Shown: positions 33,306-41,790 of the stretch, in pieces
Numbering within the stretch: the first letter of the stretch is position 1
How the letters are laid out: every line of letters starts with the position of its first letter
Translations under genes and position numbers: made by a program
Assembly (NCBI GenBank): GCA_030693705.1
Contig: JAUYAB010000047.1
Span: 1 to 64,000, forward strand
DNA: 64,000 bases
Direction: 5' to 3'
DNA from: Ignavibacteria bacterium
GTDB taxonomy: Bacteria; Bacteroidota; Ignavibacteria; Ignavibacteriales; Ignavibacteriaceae
The notes under the pieces: model-generated
The model's database searches: none
What the model was told of the DNA's origin: nothing
The model's input: the letters and a program-made list of their open reading frames with translations, nothing else

Positions 33306-36095
33306 TCACTTGAGCAACAACATTTTCTTAGTGGAAGTATAATCATTTGCACGTAAAGAATAGAAGTAAACACCACTTGCCAACGAAGAAGCATCAAAAT
33401 TAATTTTGTATGTGCCGGCTTGTTTGTATTCGCTAACTAATCTTTTAATTTCTTTTCCGAGCACATCATAAATAACAAGATTTACCAACCCGCTTTTGGG
33501 CAAGTTATAACTAATCGTTGTTGTTGGATTAAACGGGTTCGGATAATTCTGAATTAACTGATACGTTGAAGGATTCATCTCTTCAGTAAAAACATTTACC
33601 AGGTTTCCAGAAATTCTAAGCGAATCATTAATCGAAAGTCCTTTTTGGGTGAAGAAATATAAAGTATCGCCACCAGCAGGATATGTTTGCGGTTGTACCC
33701 CTCTCACAATTATATTCCATGTAACTTTTTCGATATTGCCAATTTTTTCAACTAAAAAGATGTTCAAATCTGAATAAAATGTTCCGGACTTAAAAACACC
33801 TGCTTTTAATTCCATATTTTTTGTTGTGTTAAAGATTTTAAAATTAATTGGAATAGGTGGTAGATTTGTAGCAGAAGAAGTATTTACTATATCTTTAATA
33901 TTAATTGAAGTATCAACTATATTATTGTAAAAAATAATCTTGTAATCATTTGGATTGGAATAGCAATGATATTTAATACTTGAACCGAGATCAAAACTGC
34001 GTGTCAATAGCGAAAAAGTATTCGGGGGAGCTAATGTGCTTAAATATGTTCTATCCACATCTGCGAACGTGCCGATACGATTAGATACAAAACTTAATCC
34101 ATCAAAGGTTAGACTTTCTCCTGTAGAGTCAAGCGGAATTTGAGTTAGAACATTTTGCTGAGTTGTTTCGTTAAATACATTCGCTAAAACTCCGGCATTT
34201 GTGGTATCGTTAAATGTCACCAGGTAACTATTTCCTGTAACTTTGGAACTGTCAATAACATTAACAGCAATCTTCGCATCTGACAACCAGGTGATATACT
34301 GATAATTTTTCTCAGCAATGGGAGTCCTTGAGGTGAGTTTCTTAAATGTATTTGTCACTGCGAAAACCGTTGAACTATCATCGCTAATTTCTATACTGAT
34401 AGAAGCTGATTCCGAATTGGGCAATTTTCGTAAACTCAATTCTTTCGTTGTAGAAAAAGTTGGATCAATGTTAAAAGTTTCAATAAGTTCATTTGTAGAA
34501 GTGTAATATGCTTTTGCTGAAAGTGTTTTGTTTTCAGGATCACCTACCATCAAGTTAAGAGAAATATTATCTTCTACTAAAGAAGAATCATTGTAGTCTT
34601 CATAGTTAAGAATTTTTACAAAAGGAGCTCCGTTCTTTTCATTATCAATTATAAAGTAAGGAGATTCTGAAAGTCCAATCAGAGTCTGGTTGATATCTTT
34701 TTCTACAATCTTCAACTTACCCAAAGAACAATCTTGGTAATTTTTTGTATTTAAGAGAAATGAACCGTTATTACTTAAATTTTCTGCAATCCGCCTCCAT
34801 GTATCTCCTGCATCAGAACTAAAATATATATCGACGAAAGATGCCATAATTTTGGATGTCCAATTGATAGTTTCCGAATTTTTAAGAATCCTGTAAGGAC
34901 TGAACCCAATAAACGCAATATTATTATAATCATAATTAAATTTCGAGCACCACAAAACCTTAGCCAGCAAAACTTTTGATTCTACTTGCGGAATGCTATC
35001 GCCCATAGCTATTACCGTTATAACTCTCTTTGTTTCACCCGGCGCTAATGAAAAATAAGTCGTTCCCCAAAAAATGTCGCCATCCATTGGTTGTGCGGGA
35101 TATTTATCGAAACTGCCGGGAGATAACCTCTTCCATAGGAATTCATCATCACTCATATCAGGAGAAGCAATCACATTAAAAAAACTGTACGAGGCAATAT
35201 TATTACTTGTTGGCGCTTCAATTAATGTTTCACTCATTACTCCAACTTTTTGTCCATGATTACCTATTCCATCATTATCATAACTATAAACTGTATTTGT
35301 TGTGCTGTCTATCGAACCTAAGTCATCTCCTGAGTCTCCATCACCACCTACCAACGTTCCGATAATGTCACCATAAAAAACTTTGTTGTAAGTAGTAGTC
35401 CCTTCATTTTTTATATCGTAGACTTTGAAGATGACATCATTGAAATCCGGCTTTGCAGATTGGATATATCGTATCCCAACACTAATTCCAAAACCTTTTC
35501 TATGAGATATTGTTGAGTCTGGTAGAAATCCATATTGTCTAAAAACTTCAGTATCAGAATTGTCATCAATTTTTAAGTACGTCTCCACGTCTCCGGCAAA
35601 AAAGTTTTTTCCATACAAACCATCCCAGACATTTGAGCCCCACTCTGGATGGTCTTTCCATGAAAGTGGCCAGGAAGATGGATCATTGCTCATCGGGATT
35701 TTTTCAATAGTTGTATCTAAGTAACCTGGCTTGGGATTGAATCCTAAAAATGCATTTGTCGTCGGGTCTTTTTCATTCCCCTGCCCTTTTCTTGGACCAC
35801 GGGAAATAATAACAGAGTGAATTGTATCTGCCTTACCATCATTGTTATAATCTTTTATAGGAAGTTCCACACCAATCATAGGGATCATATCCCCGATATA
35901 ATCATTCCCTTTCCATTTACCTCGAATATCAACTCCCTGATTAAAACCGGAGATTTGTCCATCATTATAAAACGATAGATGTAAATTATTTCCGTTAAGG
36001 AAACCAACACGGCGTAAATTTGGATCAGAATACTGGGGAAAAGAAATTGAAGTGAAAAAGAAAAACAAAACCGATGAAAAAATGAACCGTCTCAT
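33306..36095 (-). CDS. Large secreted protein with C-terminal sorting domain
   Basis: 929 residues from the ATG at 36095, preceded by AAGGAG 5 bases away; an upstream ATG would add 8 residues over that site. A signal peptide ends near SFPQ (~18). The body (~30-390) has calcium-binding-like Asp-rich loops (DYNNDGKADT, DNDGIGNHGQ) and a region reminiscent of Ignavibacterial surface proteins of unknown role. Ig/fibronectin-like segments follow (~400-830). The last ~85 residues carry YPNPFNPTTTI, the type IX-style sorting signal. Exported and surface-linked; function unknown. Confidence 0.85.
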   Translation of the reverse strand: MRRFIFSSVLFFFFTSISFPQYSDPNLRRVGFLNGNNLHLSFYNDGQISGFNQGVDIRGKWKGNDYIGDMIPMIGVELPIKDYNNDGKADTIHSVIISRGPRKGQGNEKDPTTNAFLGFNPKPGYLDTTIEKIPMSNDPSSWPLSWKDHPEWGSNVWDGLYGKNFFAGDVETYLKIDDNSDTEVFRQYGFLPDSTISHRKGFGISVGIRYIQSAKPDFNDVIFKVYDIKNEGTTTYNKVFYGDIIGTLVGGDGDSGDDLGSIDSTTNTVYSYDNDGIGNHGQKVGVMSETLIEAPTSNNIASYSFFNVIASPDMSDDEFLWKRLSPGSFDKYPAQPMDGDIFWGTTYFSLAPGETKRVITVIAMGDSIPQVESKVLLAKVLWCSKFNYDYNNIAFIGFSPYRILKNSETINWTSKIMASFVDIYFSSDAGDTWRRIAENLSNNGSFLLNTKNYQDCSLGKLKIVEKDINQTLIGLSESPYFIIDNEKNGAPFVKILNYEDYNDSSLVEDNISLNLMVGDPENKTLSAKAYYTSTNELIETFNIDPTFSTTKELSLRKLPNSESASISIEISDDSSTVFAVTNTFKKLTSRTPIAEKNYQYITWLSDAKIAVNVIDSSKVTGNSYLVTFNDTTNAGVLANVFNETTQQNVLTQIPLDSTGESLTFDGLSFVSNRIGTFADVDRTYLSTLAPPNTFSLLTRSFDLGSSIKYHCYSNPNDYKIIFYNNIVDTSINIKDIVNTSSATNLPPIPINFKIFNTTKNMELKAGVFKSGTFYSDLNIFLVEKIGNIEKVTWNIIVRGVQPQTYPAGGDTLYFFTQKGLSINDSLRISGNLVNVFTEEMNPSTYQLIQNYPNPFNPTTTISYNLPKSGLVNLVIYDVLGKEIKRLVSEYKQAGTYKINFDASSLASGVYFYSLRANDYTSTKKMLLLK

Positions 36096-36202
36096 AAGCG
36101 CTCCTTTTTGTTTGGTCAAACTTAGAAAATTAATTTTTACAAGTCAAGTCATTTTTCTTTTTTTGTTATCTTTACGCATTAAAAATTCAGAATAAAGGTT
36201 AT

Positions 36203-38938
36203 ATGACTTCACAGCAAATACGTCAGCAGTTTTTAAATTTTTTTGAGAGCAAGCAGCATAAAGTAGTACCCAGTGCGCCGGTGGTTCCGTTTGATGATCC
36301 TACGTTGCTCTTTACCAATGCGGGAATGAACCAGTTCAAAGATGTTTTTCTTGGTACGGGAACCCGCCAATACAACCGCGCCGCTGATACACAAAAATGT
36401 ATCCGCGTAAGCGGCAAACACAACGATTTGGAAGAAGTCGGACACGATACCTACCACCACACATTTTTTGAAATGCTCGGCAACTGGTCGTTTGGCGATT
36501 ATTACAAAACGGAAGCGATCGCATGGGCTTGGGAATTGCTCACCGATGTTTGGAAACTGCCGAAGGAAAGATTATTTGCAACAGTTTACAGAACCGATGA
36601 TGAATCGTTTGAGCTGTGGAAAACGAAAACGGATATCAATCCCGCCCACATTTTACGCTTTGATGAAAAAGATAATTTCTGGGAGATGGGAGAAACCGGT
36701 CCGTGCGGTCCGTGTTCCGAAATTCATATAAATCTTACCGATGATTACGATAATCCGAAATATGTAAACGCCGGAACGCCGGAATGTATTGAAATTTGGA
36801 ATCTCGTTTTCATTCAATACAACCGGGATGAAAATGGAAAACTTCATGATCTTCCTTCAAAACATGTTGATACCGGGATGGGTTTTGAACGCGTCTGCGC
36901 GGTAATGCAGCACAAAAACTCCAATTACGATACCGATGTTTTTATGCCGCTGATAAACCGCATCTCGGAAATTTCGGATGTGGCTTATGAGAAAGAAGAA
37001 AATAAAATTCCCATGCGCGTTATCGCCGATCATATCCGCACATTAACGTTTGCAATTGCGGACGGCGCTGTTCCGGGCAATGATGGACGCGGTTATGTGC
37101 TGCGCAGAATCTTGCGTCGCGCTTCCCGTTATGGAAGAAAATTAAATATGAAAGAACCGTTCCTCTTTTCTCTTGTTGATGTTTTAGTTGAAACGATGAG
37201 CGATGTTTTCCCTGAAATAAAAGAAAAACAAGAGTATGTAAAGAAAATTATCAAAAGCGAAGAGGAAAGTTTCAACCGGACGCTTGATAGAGGAATTGAG
37301 GAATTTAACCGAGTAGGAACTGGAGTTATTCTTCAAGCCATTAAGGAACAAACAAAATATAATTCTCGAGGCGTGTTTAGAACTGAAAAACAAGATTGGG
37401 AAATAAATGTTGTTGATAAGCATGGCCTTGATTTCGATTCAATATTTTTTAAAGAAGTGAATACTAATTTTCTAAAGAAATTTAATTTGAAGAATATAAT
37501 AATTAGTGGAGAAGCAGCTTTTAAATTATACGACACTTACGGGTTCCCGATTGACTTAACAAACGTAATGGCACGTGAACAAGGACTTGAAATAGATGAG
37601 GTTCAATTCAATGAACTGATGAATCAGCAGAAAGAAAGAGGCCGCGAGGCAACTAAAGATAAATTCGCTTCGGTGAGTGTGAATTTTAATGATCTATCTC
37701 TGTTCAATCTAAGAGATAAAATTCAATCGGAGTTTACCGGTTATACGGATTTTTCGTCTTCAGCTAAAATTATCGGTTTGAAAAATGGGAATAAAAATGA
37801 TTTTATCATTCTTGATAAATCCCCCTTCTATGTCGAATCCGGAGGACAAGTCGGTGATACTGGAATAATCGACATCAATGGAAACGAACTGCAAGTTGTC
37901 GATGTTACAAAAGTAGAAAATAGAATTGTTCACATAGTTGAATTTAATATTGACGTATCTTTAACTATAGGTGATAATGTTTTGGTTTCTATTAATGAAA
38001 CTCGCCGCTGGGATATTATGCGGAATCATTCGGTAACTCATTTTCTTCATGCGGCGATGAGAAAAATTCTCGGTACGCATGTGCACCAAGCAGGTTCTCT
38101 TGTAGCGCCGGATAAACTTCGTTTCGATTTTTCTCACTTCGCCAAAGTAAGCGATGAAGAATTACGCGACATCGAAATTTTAGTGAACGAACAACTGCGA
38201 AGAAATATTCCACTCACCCATCATCTCAACATTCCGTTTGATGAAGCGAGAAAAATGGGTGCGTTAATGTTCTTCGGCGATAAGTACGGAGACAAAGTCA
38301 ATGTTGTTCAGTTTGGCGATTTTACAATGGAATTCTGCGGCGGTACACACGTTAAAAATTCTTCGCAAATTGGTTTGTTTAAAATTCTAAGCGAATCATC
38401 CATCGCAAGCGGAGTAAGAAGAATTGAAGCTGTAACCGGAGCCGGAGTTGAGAAGTTTCTTCTTGAACAAGAAATAAGAAGTCAGAAATCAGAAATCAGA
38501 ATAAATGAATTGATCGAAGAAAAGAAAAAGCTCGAAAAAGAATTAGCCGAATTAAAACTTAAAGAAAAGCTCGGCGGAATTGATTCCATTATTTCAAATC
38601 CAACAGAAGTTTCCGGAATAAAAATCTTTAAAGGAAAAGTTGCCGCATCAAATATGGATGAATTGAAATCGTTCGGCGATGAATTGCGTAACAAGATTAA
38701 AAGCGGCGTTGGTTTACTTGCTTCTGAGATTGAAGGAAAAGTTGGTTTGGTGTGCGTTGTTTCAGATGATCTGATAAAAGAGAAAAAACTGAGCGCAGGA
38801 AAAATTGTTGGAGAGACGGCAAAAATTCTCGGAGGCGCAGGAGGCGGACGCCCTCACCTAGCAACAGCCGGAGGCAAAGACGTTAGTAAAATTGATGAAG
38901 CGTTAAAACAAGTTGATGAGATTATAAAGGGATTTTAA
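36203..38938 (+). CDS. alaS: Alanyl-tRNA synthetase
   Basis: 911 residues; the family is usually ~875. The aminoacylation core is clear (FTNAGMNQFKDVFLG, GNWSFGDYYK, GPCGPCSEIH, GMGFERV). The editing domain has HSVTHFLHAAMR and EFCGGTHVKNSSQIG, and the C-terminal domain ends the protein with GGAGGGRPHLATAGG. Between RGIEEFNRV (~370) and SGEAAFKLYDTYGFP (~434) there are ~50 more residues than usual, in a more AT-rich stretch (about 37311-37505). Otherwise it is a normal essential gene charging tRNA-Ala. Confidence 0.97.
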   Translation: MTSQQIRQQFLNFFESKQHKVVPSAPVVPFDDPTLLFTNAGMNQFKDVFLGTGTRQYNRAADTQKCIRVSGKHNDLEEVGHDTYHHTFFEMLGNWSFGDYYKTEAIAWAWELLTDVWKLPKERLFATVYRTDDESFELWKTKTDINPAHILRFDEKDNFWEMGETGPCGPCSEIHINLTDDYDNPKYVNAGTPECIEIWNLVFIQYNRDENGKLHDLPSKHVDTGMGFERVCAVMQHKNSNYDTDVFMPLINRISEISDVAYEKEENKIPMRVIADHIRTLTFAIADGAVPGNDGRGYVLRRILRRASRYGRKLNMKEPFLFSLVDVLVETMSDVFPEIKEKQEYVKKIIKSEEESFNRTLDRGIEEFNRVGTGVILQAIKEQTKYNSRGVFRTEKQDWEINVVDKHGLDFDSIFFKEVNTNFLKKFNLKNIIISGEAAFKLYDTYGFPIDLTNVMAREQGLEIDEVQFNELMNQQKERGREATKDKFASVSVNFNDLSLFNLRDKIQSEFTGYTDFSSSAKIIGLKNGNKNDFIILDKSPFYVESGGQVGDTGIIDINGNELQVVDVTKVENRIVHIVEFNIDVSLTIGDNVLVSINETRRWDIMRNHSVTHFLHAAMRKILGTHVHQAGSLVAPDKLRFDFSHFAKVSDEELRDIEILVNEQLRRNIPLTHHLNIPFDEARKMGALMFFGDKYGDKVNVVQFGDFTMEFCGGTHVKNSSQIGLFKILSESSIASGVRRIEAVTGAGVEKFLLEQEIRSQKSEIRINELIEEKKKLEKELAELKLKEKLGGIDSIISNPTEVSGIKIFKGKVAASNMDELKSFGDELRNKIKSGVGLLASEIEGKVGLVCVVSDDLIKEKKLSAGKIVGETAKILGGAGGGRPHLATAGGKDVSKIDEALKQVDEIIKGF

Positions 38939-38957
38939 AAACTCTGCGTCTCTGTGA

Positions 38958-38984
38958 CTCTGTGGTGAATATTTTACCACAGAG
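38958..38984. terminator. Bidirectional hairpin between alaS and AMP nucleosidase
   Basis: CTCTGTGGT and ACCACAGAG form a perfect 9-bp stem with an AT-rich 9-base loop between convergent genes. Weaker pairing extends outward. The pattern is like the hairpin at 22876 (GTGGT loop ACCAC). Confidence 0.65.
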
Positions 38985-38993
38985 ACACGAAGC

Positions 38994-39767
38994 TTAATAG
39001 CGAAAGTGTTTTATCTTTTCACCCTTTTTCCCAATCTCTGTCATTGCTTCAATTCCAATTTCAAGATGAAGCGTAGAAAATTTATCCGTTACCATTTTAT
39101 CTGATGCTTCAGTTTTTACTCCTTCCGGAATCATTGGAATATCCGAAACGAGCAGCAACGCTCCGCGAGGAATTTCATTTGCAAAACCAACCACGAAGAT
39201 AGTGGCGGTTTCCATATCGATACCAATAGTAGAAAGTTTCTTCAAATATTTTTTAAATTTTTCATCCCATTCCCACAAACGGCGGTTGGTTGTATAAATT
39301 ACGCCGGTACGGTATTCCATTTTTCTTTGCACAATCTTATCGGAAACAAATTTGTGCAATTTAAATGAAGGGAGCGCAGGCACTTCAGGCAACAGATAAT
39401 CATTGCTTGTTCCCTCGCCACGAATTGCCGCGGTAGGTAAAATAAAATATCCGATTTCTGTTGAGCGTTTCAGTCCACCGCATTTACCAAGGAACAAAAC
39501 ACCTTTTGGTTTTCGAGCAACAAGTAAATCCATAATCGTTGCGGCGTTGGCAGAACCAATCCCAAAATTAATAATAGTCAATCCGCTGCTGTTTGTAGCG
39601 GTCTGCATCGGTCTACCGATTCCTTTAACATCGCAATGAAATTTATCCGCAAACTTAGTAACATAGTTATGAAAGTTAGTAAGGAGAAGGTAATCACCAA
39701 ACTCATCAATCTCGGTTCCGGTATAACGGGGCAGCCAGTTCTTTGCTATTTCTAATTTTGTCTTCAT
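38994..39767 (-). CDS. amn: AMP nucleosidase (short form)
   Basis: 257 residues of the nucleoside phosphorylase fold. Landmarks are NFGIGSANAATIMDLL, VLFLGKCGGLK, RGEGTSNDYL and IGIDMETATIF (the catalytic Glu/Met pocket), followed by SDIPMIPEGVKTEASD. This compact form is common in Bacteroidetes and relatives and hydrolyses AMP to adenine and ribose 5-phosphate. A purine-nucleoside phosphorylase role is possible, but the GEGTSNDY and DIPMIPEGVK segments favour AMP nucleosidase. Confidence 0.87.
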   Translation of the reverse strand: MKTKLEIAKNWLPRYTGTEIDEFGDYLLLTNFHNYVTKFADKFHCDVKGIGRPMQTATNSSGLTIINFGIGSANAATIMDLLVARKPKGVLFLGKCGGLKRSTEIGYFILPTAAIRGEGTSNDYLLPEVPALPSFKLHKFVSDKIVQRKMEYRTGVIYTTNRRLWEWDEKFKKYLKKLSTIGIDMETATIFVVGFANEIPRGALLLVSDIPMIPEGVKTEASDKMVTDKFSTLHLEIGIEAMTEIGKKGEKIKHFRY

Positions 39768-39849
39768 TCATTCTTCCATTTTAGTTGTAAAAATAAACAA
39801 ACTTTCGGTAGAATTATAGAGTTAACACTATTTTGAATAAGCTAATCGC

Positions 39850-39936
39850 ATGGGTGAATGGCTGAATGGGTGAATGAAAATTATTCAAATGCTAAATAAA
39901 TTTTATCTTGAGGCATTCATGCTTTCATTCATCCAT
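39850..39936. repeat. Small inverted-repeat element with TGAATG-rich ends
   Basis: ATGGGTGAATG at the left and CATTCATCCAT at the right match as inverted ends at 10 of 11 bases. Both ends continue into further TGAATG-like words. There is no gene inside (87 bp in total). The remainder of the 39768-40035 gap presumably holds the divergent promoters of amn and the YitT gene. Confidence 0.45.
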
Positions 39937-40035
39937 ACTTTCGAAATTAAATTTCAGTTCTCATCTTTTGACAATTTCTCTTTGCGTAACGCCTGTTATT
40001 AGGTAATTTTGAACTGCAATTTTATAGAGAAACGA

Positions 40036-40968
40036 ATGATCAAAAAACTTAGCAAGCATCCAATACTCGATTATTTTTTTATGGCGGTTGGCGCAGCGAT
40101 AATGGCTATCGGGATCGGTGTTTTTTTAGTTGATGCACAGGTTGTTCCCGGCGGTGTTAGCGGACTTTCGATGGCTGTTCACTACATGTCCAATTATACA
40201 ATTCCAGTTGGACTACTGATCTGGGTTTTGAATGTTCCTTTATATCTTTGGGGTGTTAAAGAATTAGGAAAGACTTTTGGTGTGAGGACGTTCTACGCCT
40301 TCACTTTAAACTCAATCTTTATTGATCTGTTCCGCGGAGACATTCCCGGGTTTACTTTTTTGAAATTGCAAAAATCTCAAACCGTTCTTGATTTGTACAA
40401 GAACGATTTCTTTTTTTTGATTTTGATTGGCGCTGTACTGCTTGGATTAGGGTTGGGAATAGTTTTTAAATTTAGAGGAACAACCGGCGGTTCGGATATC
40501 GTTGCTTCAATAATGCAGAAACGTTATGGCATTCGTCCCGGACAAGCGATTTTTATTATCGATATTTTTGTTATTCTTATTGCCGGATTGATAATTGAAG
40601 TAAAACATCTTTCTCCCGTACGTCCTGCACTTTCGCTTACGTTTTACGCTATTTTTCTTTTGTTCGTCTCAAGCAAAATCGTGGATGTTATTCTTGAAGG
40701 ATTTGATTACGCAAGAGCGGCATACATCATTTCGGATAAGCAAGATGAAATTGCCGGGTTGATCCTTACACAATTTGGAAGAGGCGCAACTTCACTGCAC
40801 GCAACCGGACTTTATACAAAACAAAATAAAAATGTTCTGTTTACTATCCTTCCATTAAAGAAAATCACCGAACTTAAAGAACAAATCCGTGAAATTGATC
40901 CCGACGCATTTGTAGTTCTTACGAATGTTCACGAAGTTTTAGGTGAAGGATTTAGAAGAAGAATCTGA
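40036..40968 (+). CDS. YitT-family membrane protein (DUF161/DUF2179)
   Basis: 310 residues from ATG 40036; an upstream TTG is rejected because GAGAAACG precedes this ATG. Five to six membrane helices span ~15-215, with VVPGGVSGLSMAVHYM and GTTGGSDIVASIMQKRYG as family marks. A cytoplasmic DUF2179 domain follows (GRGATSLHATGLYTKQNK, FVVLTNVHEVLGEGF). The family is widespread; its function is not settled. Two bases after its stop, an inverted-repeat cassette begins. Confidence 0.9.
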   Translation: MIKKLSKHPILDYFFMAVGAAIMAIGIGVFLVDAQVVPGGVSGLSMAVHYMSNYTIPVGLLIWVLNVPLYLWGVKELGKTFGVRTFYAFTLNSIFIDLFRGDIPGFTFLKLQKSQTVLDLYKNDFFFLILIGAVLLGLGLGIVFKFRGTTGGSDIVASIMQKRYGIRPGQAIFIIDIFVILIAGLIIEVKHLSPVRPALSLTFYAIFLLFVSSKIVDVILEGFDYARAAYIISDKQDEIAGLILTQFGRGATSLHATGLYTKQNKNVLFTILPLKKITELKEQIREIDPDAFVVLTNVHEVLGEGFRRRI

Positions 40969-40970
40969 TT

Positions 40971-41386
40971 GAATTACGAATTAGGAATGAGGAATTAGGA
41001 ATGAAAGAACAGAATGTTCTAAAAGAGAAAAGTTATCGATTCGCAATTCGGATTGTAAAACTCTATCAATTTCTAAAAGAAGAAAAGAAAGAGTTCACTC
41101 TTTCGAAACAAATTTTAAGATCAGGAACTTCAATCGGAGCAAATGTTGAAGAAGCCACCGGGGCTCAATCAAAAAAAGATTTTTATATGAAGTTAAATAT
41201 TGCGTATAAAGAAGCTCGTGAAACGCATTATTGGTTAAGATTATTGCGTGATACAAATTTCTTTGATGAAAAACAATTCAATTCAATTATAATCGATTGC
41301 GATGAACTCCTAAAAATTTCAGGTTCGATTATTAAGACTATGAAAACAAAATTATTTCCTAATTCGTAATTCCTAATTCCTAATTC
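40971..41386. mobile_element. Candidate four-helix-bundle gene cassette bounded by 29-bp inverted repeats (copy 2)
   Basis: Left end 40971-40999 and right end 41358-41386 are inverted copies at 26 of 29 bases, built from AATTAGGA units. The left end supplies AGGA and abuts the ATG of the enclosed gene; the right end contains its last codons and stop (TAA 41367-41369). The unit fits between neighbouring genes with only 2 bp left on one side and 1 bp on the other. No transposase and no obvious target duplication is visible. Confidence 0.75.
41001..41369 (+). CDS. Four-helix-bundle protein (23S rRNA intervening-sequence protein family)
   Basis: 122 residues. Family marks are SYRFAIRIVKLYQFL, LRSGTSIGANVEEATGAQSKKDF and AYKEARETHYWLRLL. 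It belongs to a different subgroup from the copy at 29958 (conserved positions match, overall identity is low). The ribosome-binding AGGA lies in the left repeat, directly before the ATG; the last codons and stop lie in the right repeat. Function unknown. The tight fit of gene and repeats suggests that they move or evolve as one unit. Confidence 0.88.
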   Translation: MKEQNVLKEKSYRFAIRIVKLYQFLKEEKKEFTLSKQILRSGTSIGANVEEATGAQSKKDFYMKLNIAYKEARETHYWLRLLRDTNFFDEKQFNSIIIDCDELLKISGSIIKTMKTKLFPNS

Positions 41387-41387
41387 T

Positions 41388-41705
41388 ATGAGCTGGATAG
41401 TACTTTTCATCGCCGGACTTTTTGAAGTTGCATGGGCAATCGGTTTGAAATATTCGGAAGGATTTTCAAAACCGATCGCTTCCGTTTTTACAATCGTAAC
41501 TATGATTATAAGCATGGCGCTGCTTTCTTATTCCGTAAAAACTTTGCCGGTTGGAACTGCTTATGCCGTTTGGACGGGAATTGGCGCGGTTGGAACTGCT
41601 ATCCTTGGTATTTTCCTTTTCAACGAATCCAGAGAGTTTATGAGAATCTTTTTCATCTTTCTCATTGTTGTAGGAATTGTAGGGCTAAAATTTTATGTAA
41701 AATAA
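41388..41705 (+). CDS. sugE: Small multidrug resistance (SMR) transporter, SugE-like
   Basis: 105 residues with four membrane helices. [24 protein letters not shown] has the essential Glu13 of the SMR family, and the Trp-Ala-Ile-Gly-Leu-Lys run is typical of SugE/Gdx (guanidinium exporters) rather than Emr[20 protein letters not shown] is the second signature. The ATG follows the cassette's right repeat by one base, and no Shine-Dalgarno site remains. Insertion of the cassette may have replaced its native leader. Confidence 0.9.
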   Translation: MSWIVLFIAGLFEVAWAIGLKYSEGFSKPIASVFTIVTMIISMALLSYSVKTLPVGTAYAVWTGIGAVGTAILGIFLFNESREFMRIFFIFLIVVGIVGLKFYVK

Positions 41706-41712
41706 AAAAATA

Positions 41713-41780
41713 GGACGCGGATTTTTTATGATCGTTTATGATCCGCGCTGATCTTAATAAATCTTAATAAATCTGCGTCC
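41713..41780. terminator. Bidirectional hairpin between sugE and tex
   Basis: Arms GGACGCGGATTT and AAATCTGCGTCC pair at 11 of 12 bases across convergent genes. Nested GCGGAT/ATCCGC pairing offers an alternative fold. The style matches the hairpin at 6583. Confidence 0.6.
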
Positions 41781-41790
41781 CATTGCACTT

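Noticed and set aside
33188-33397. Minus-strand frame over the 21-bp repeats
   Set aside because: The 21-bp period keeps the frame open by chance (multiple of three); the peptide is low-complexity and overlaps the end of the secreted-protein gene.
40971-41386. Insertion sequence with transposase
   Set aside because: The only gene is an S23/IVP-type four-helix-bundle protein, with no DDE, HUH or serine-recombinase motif.
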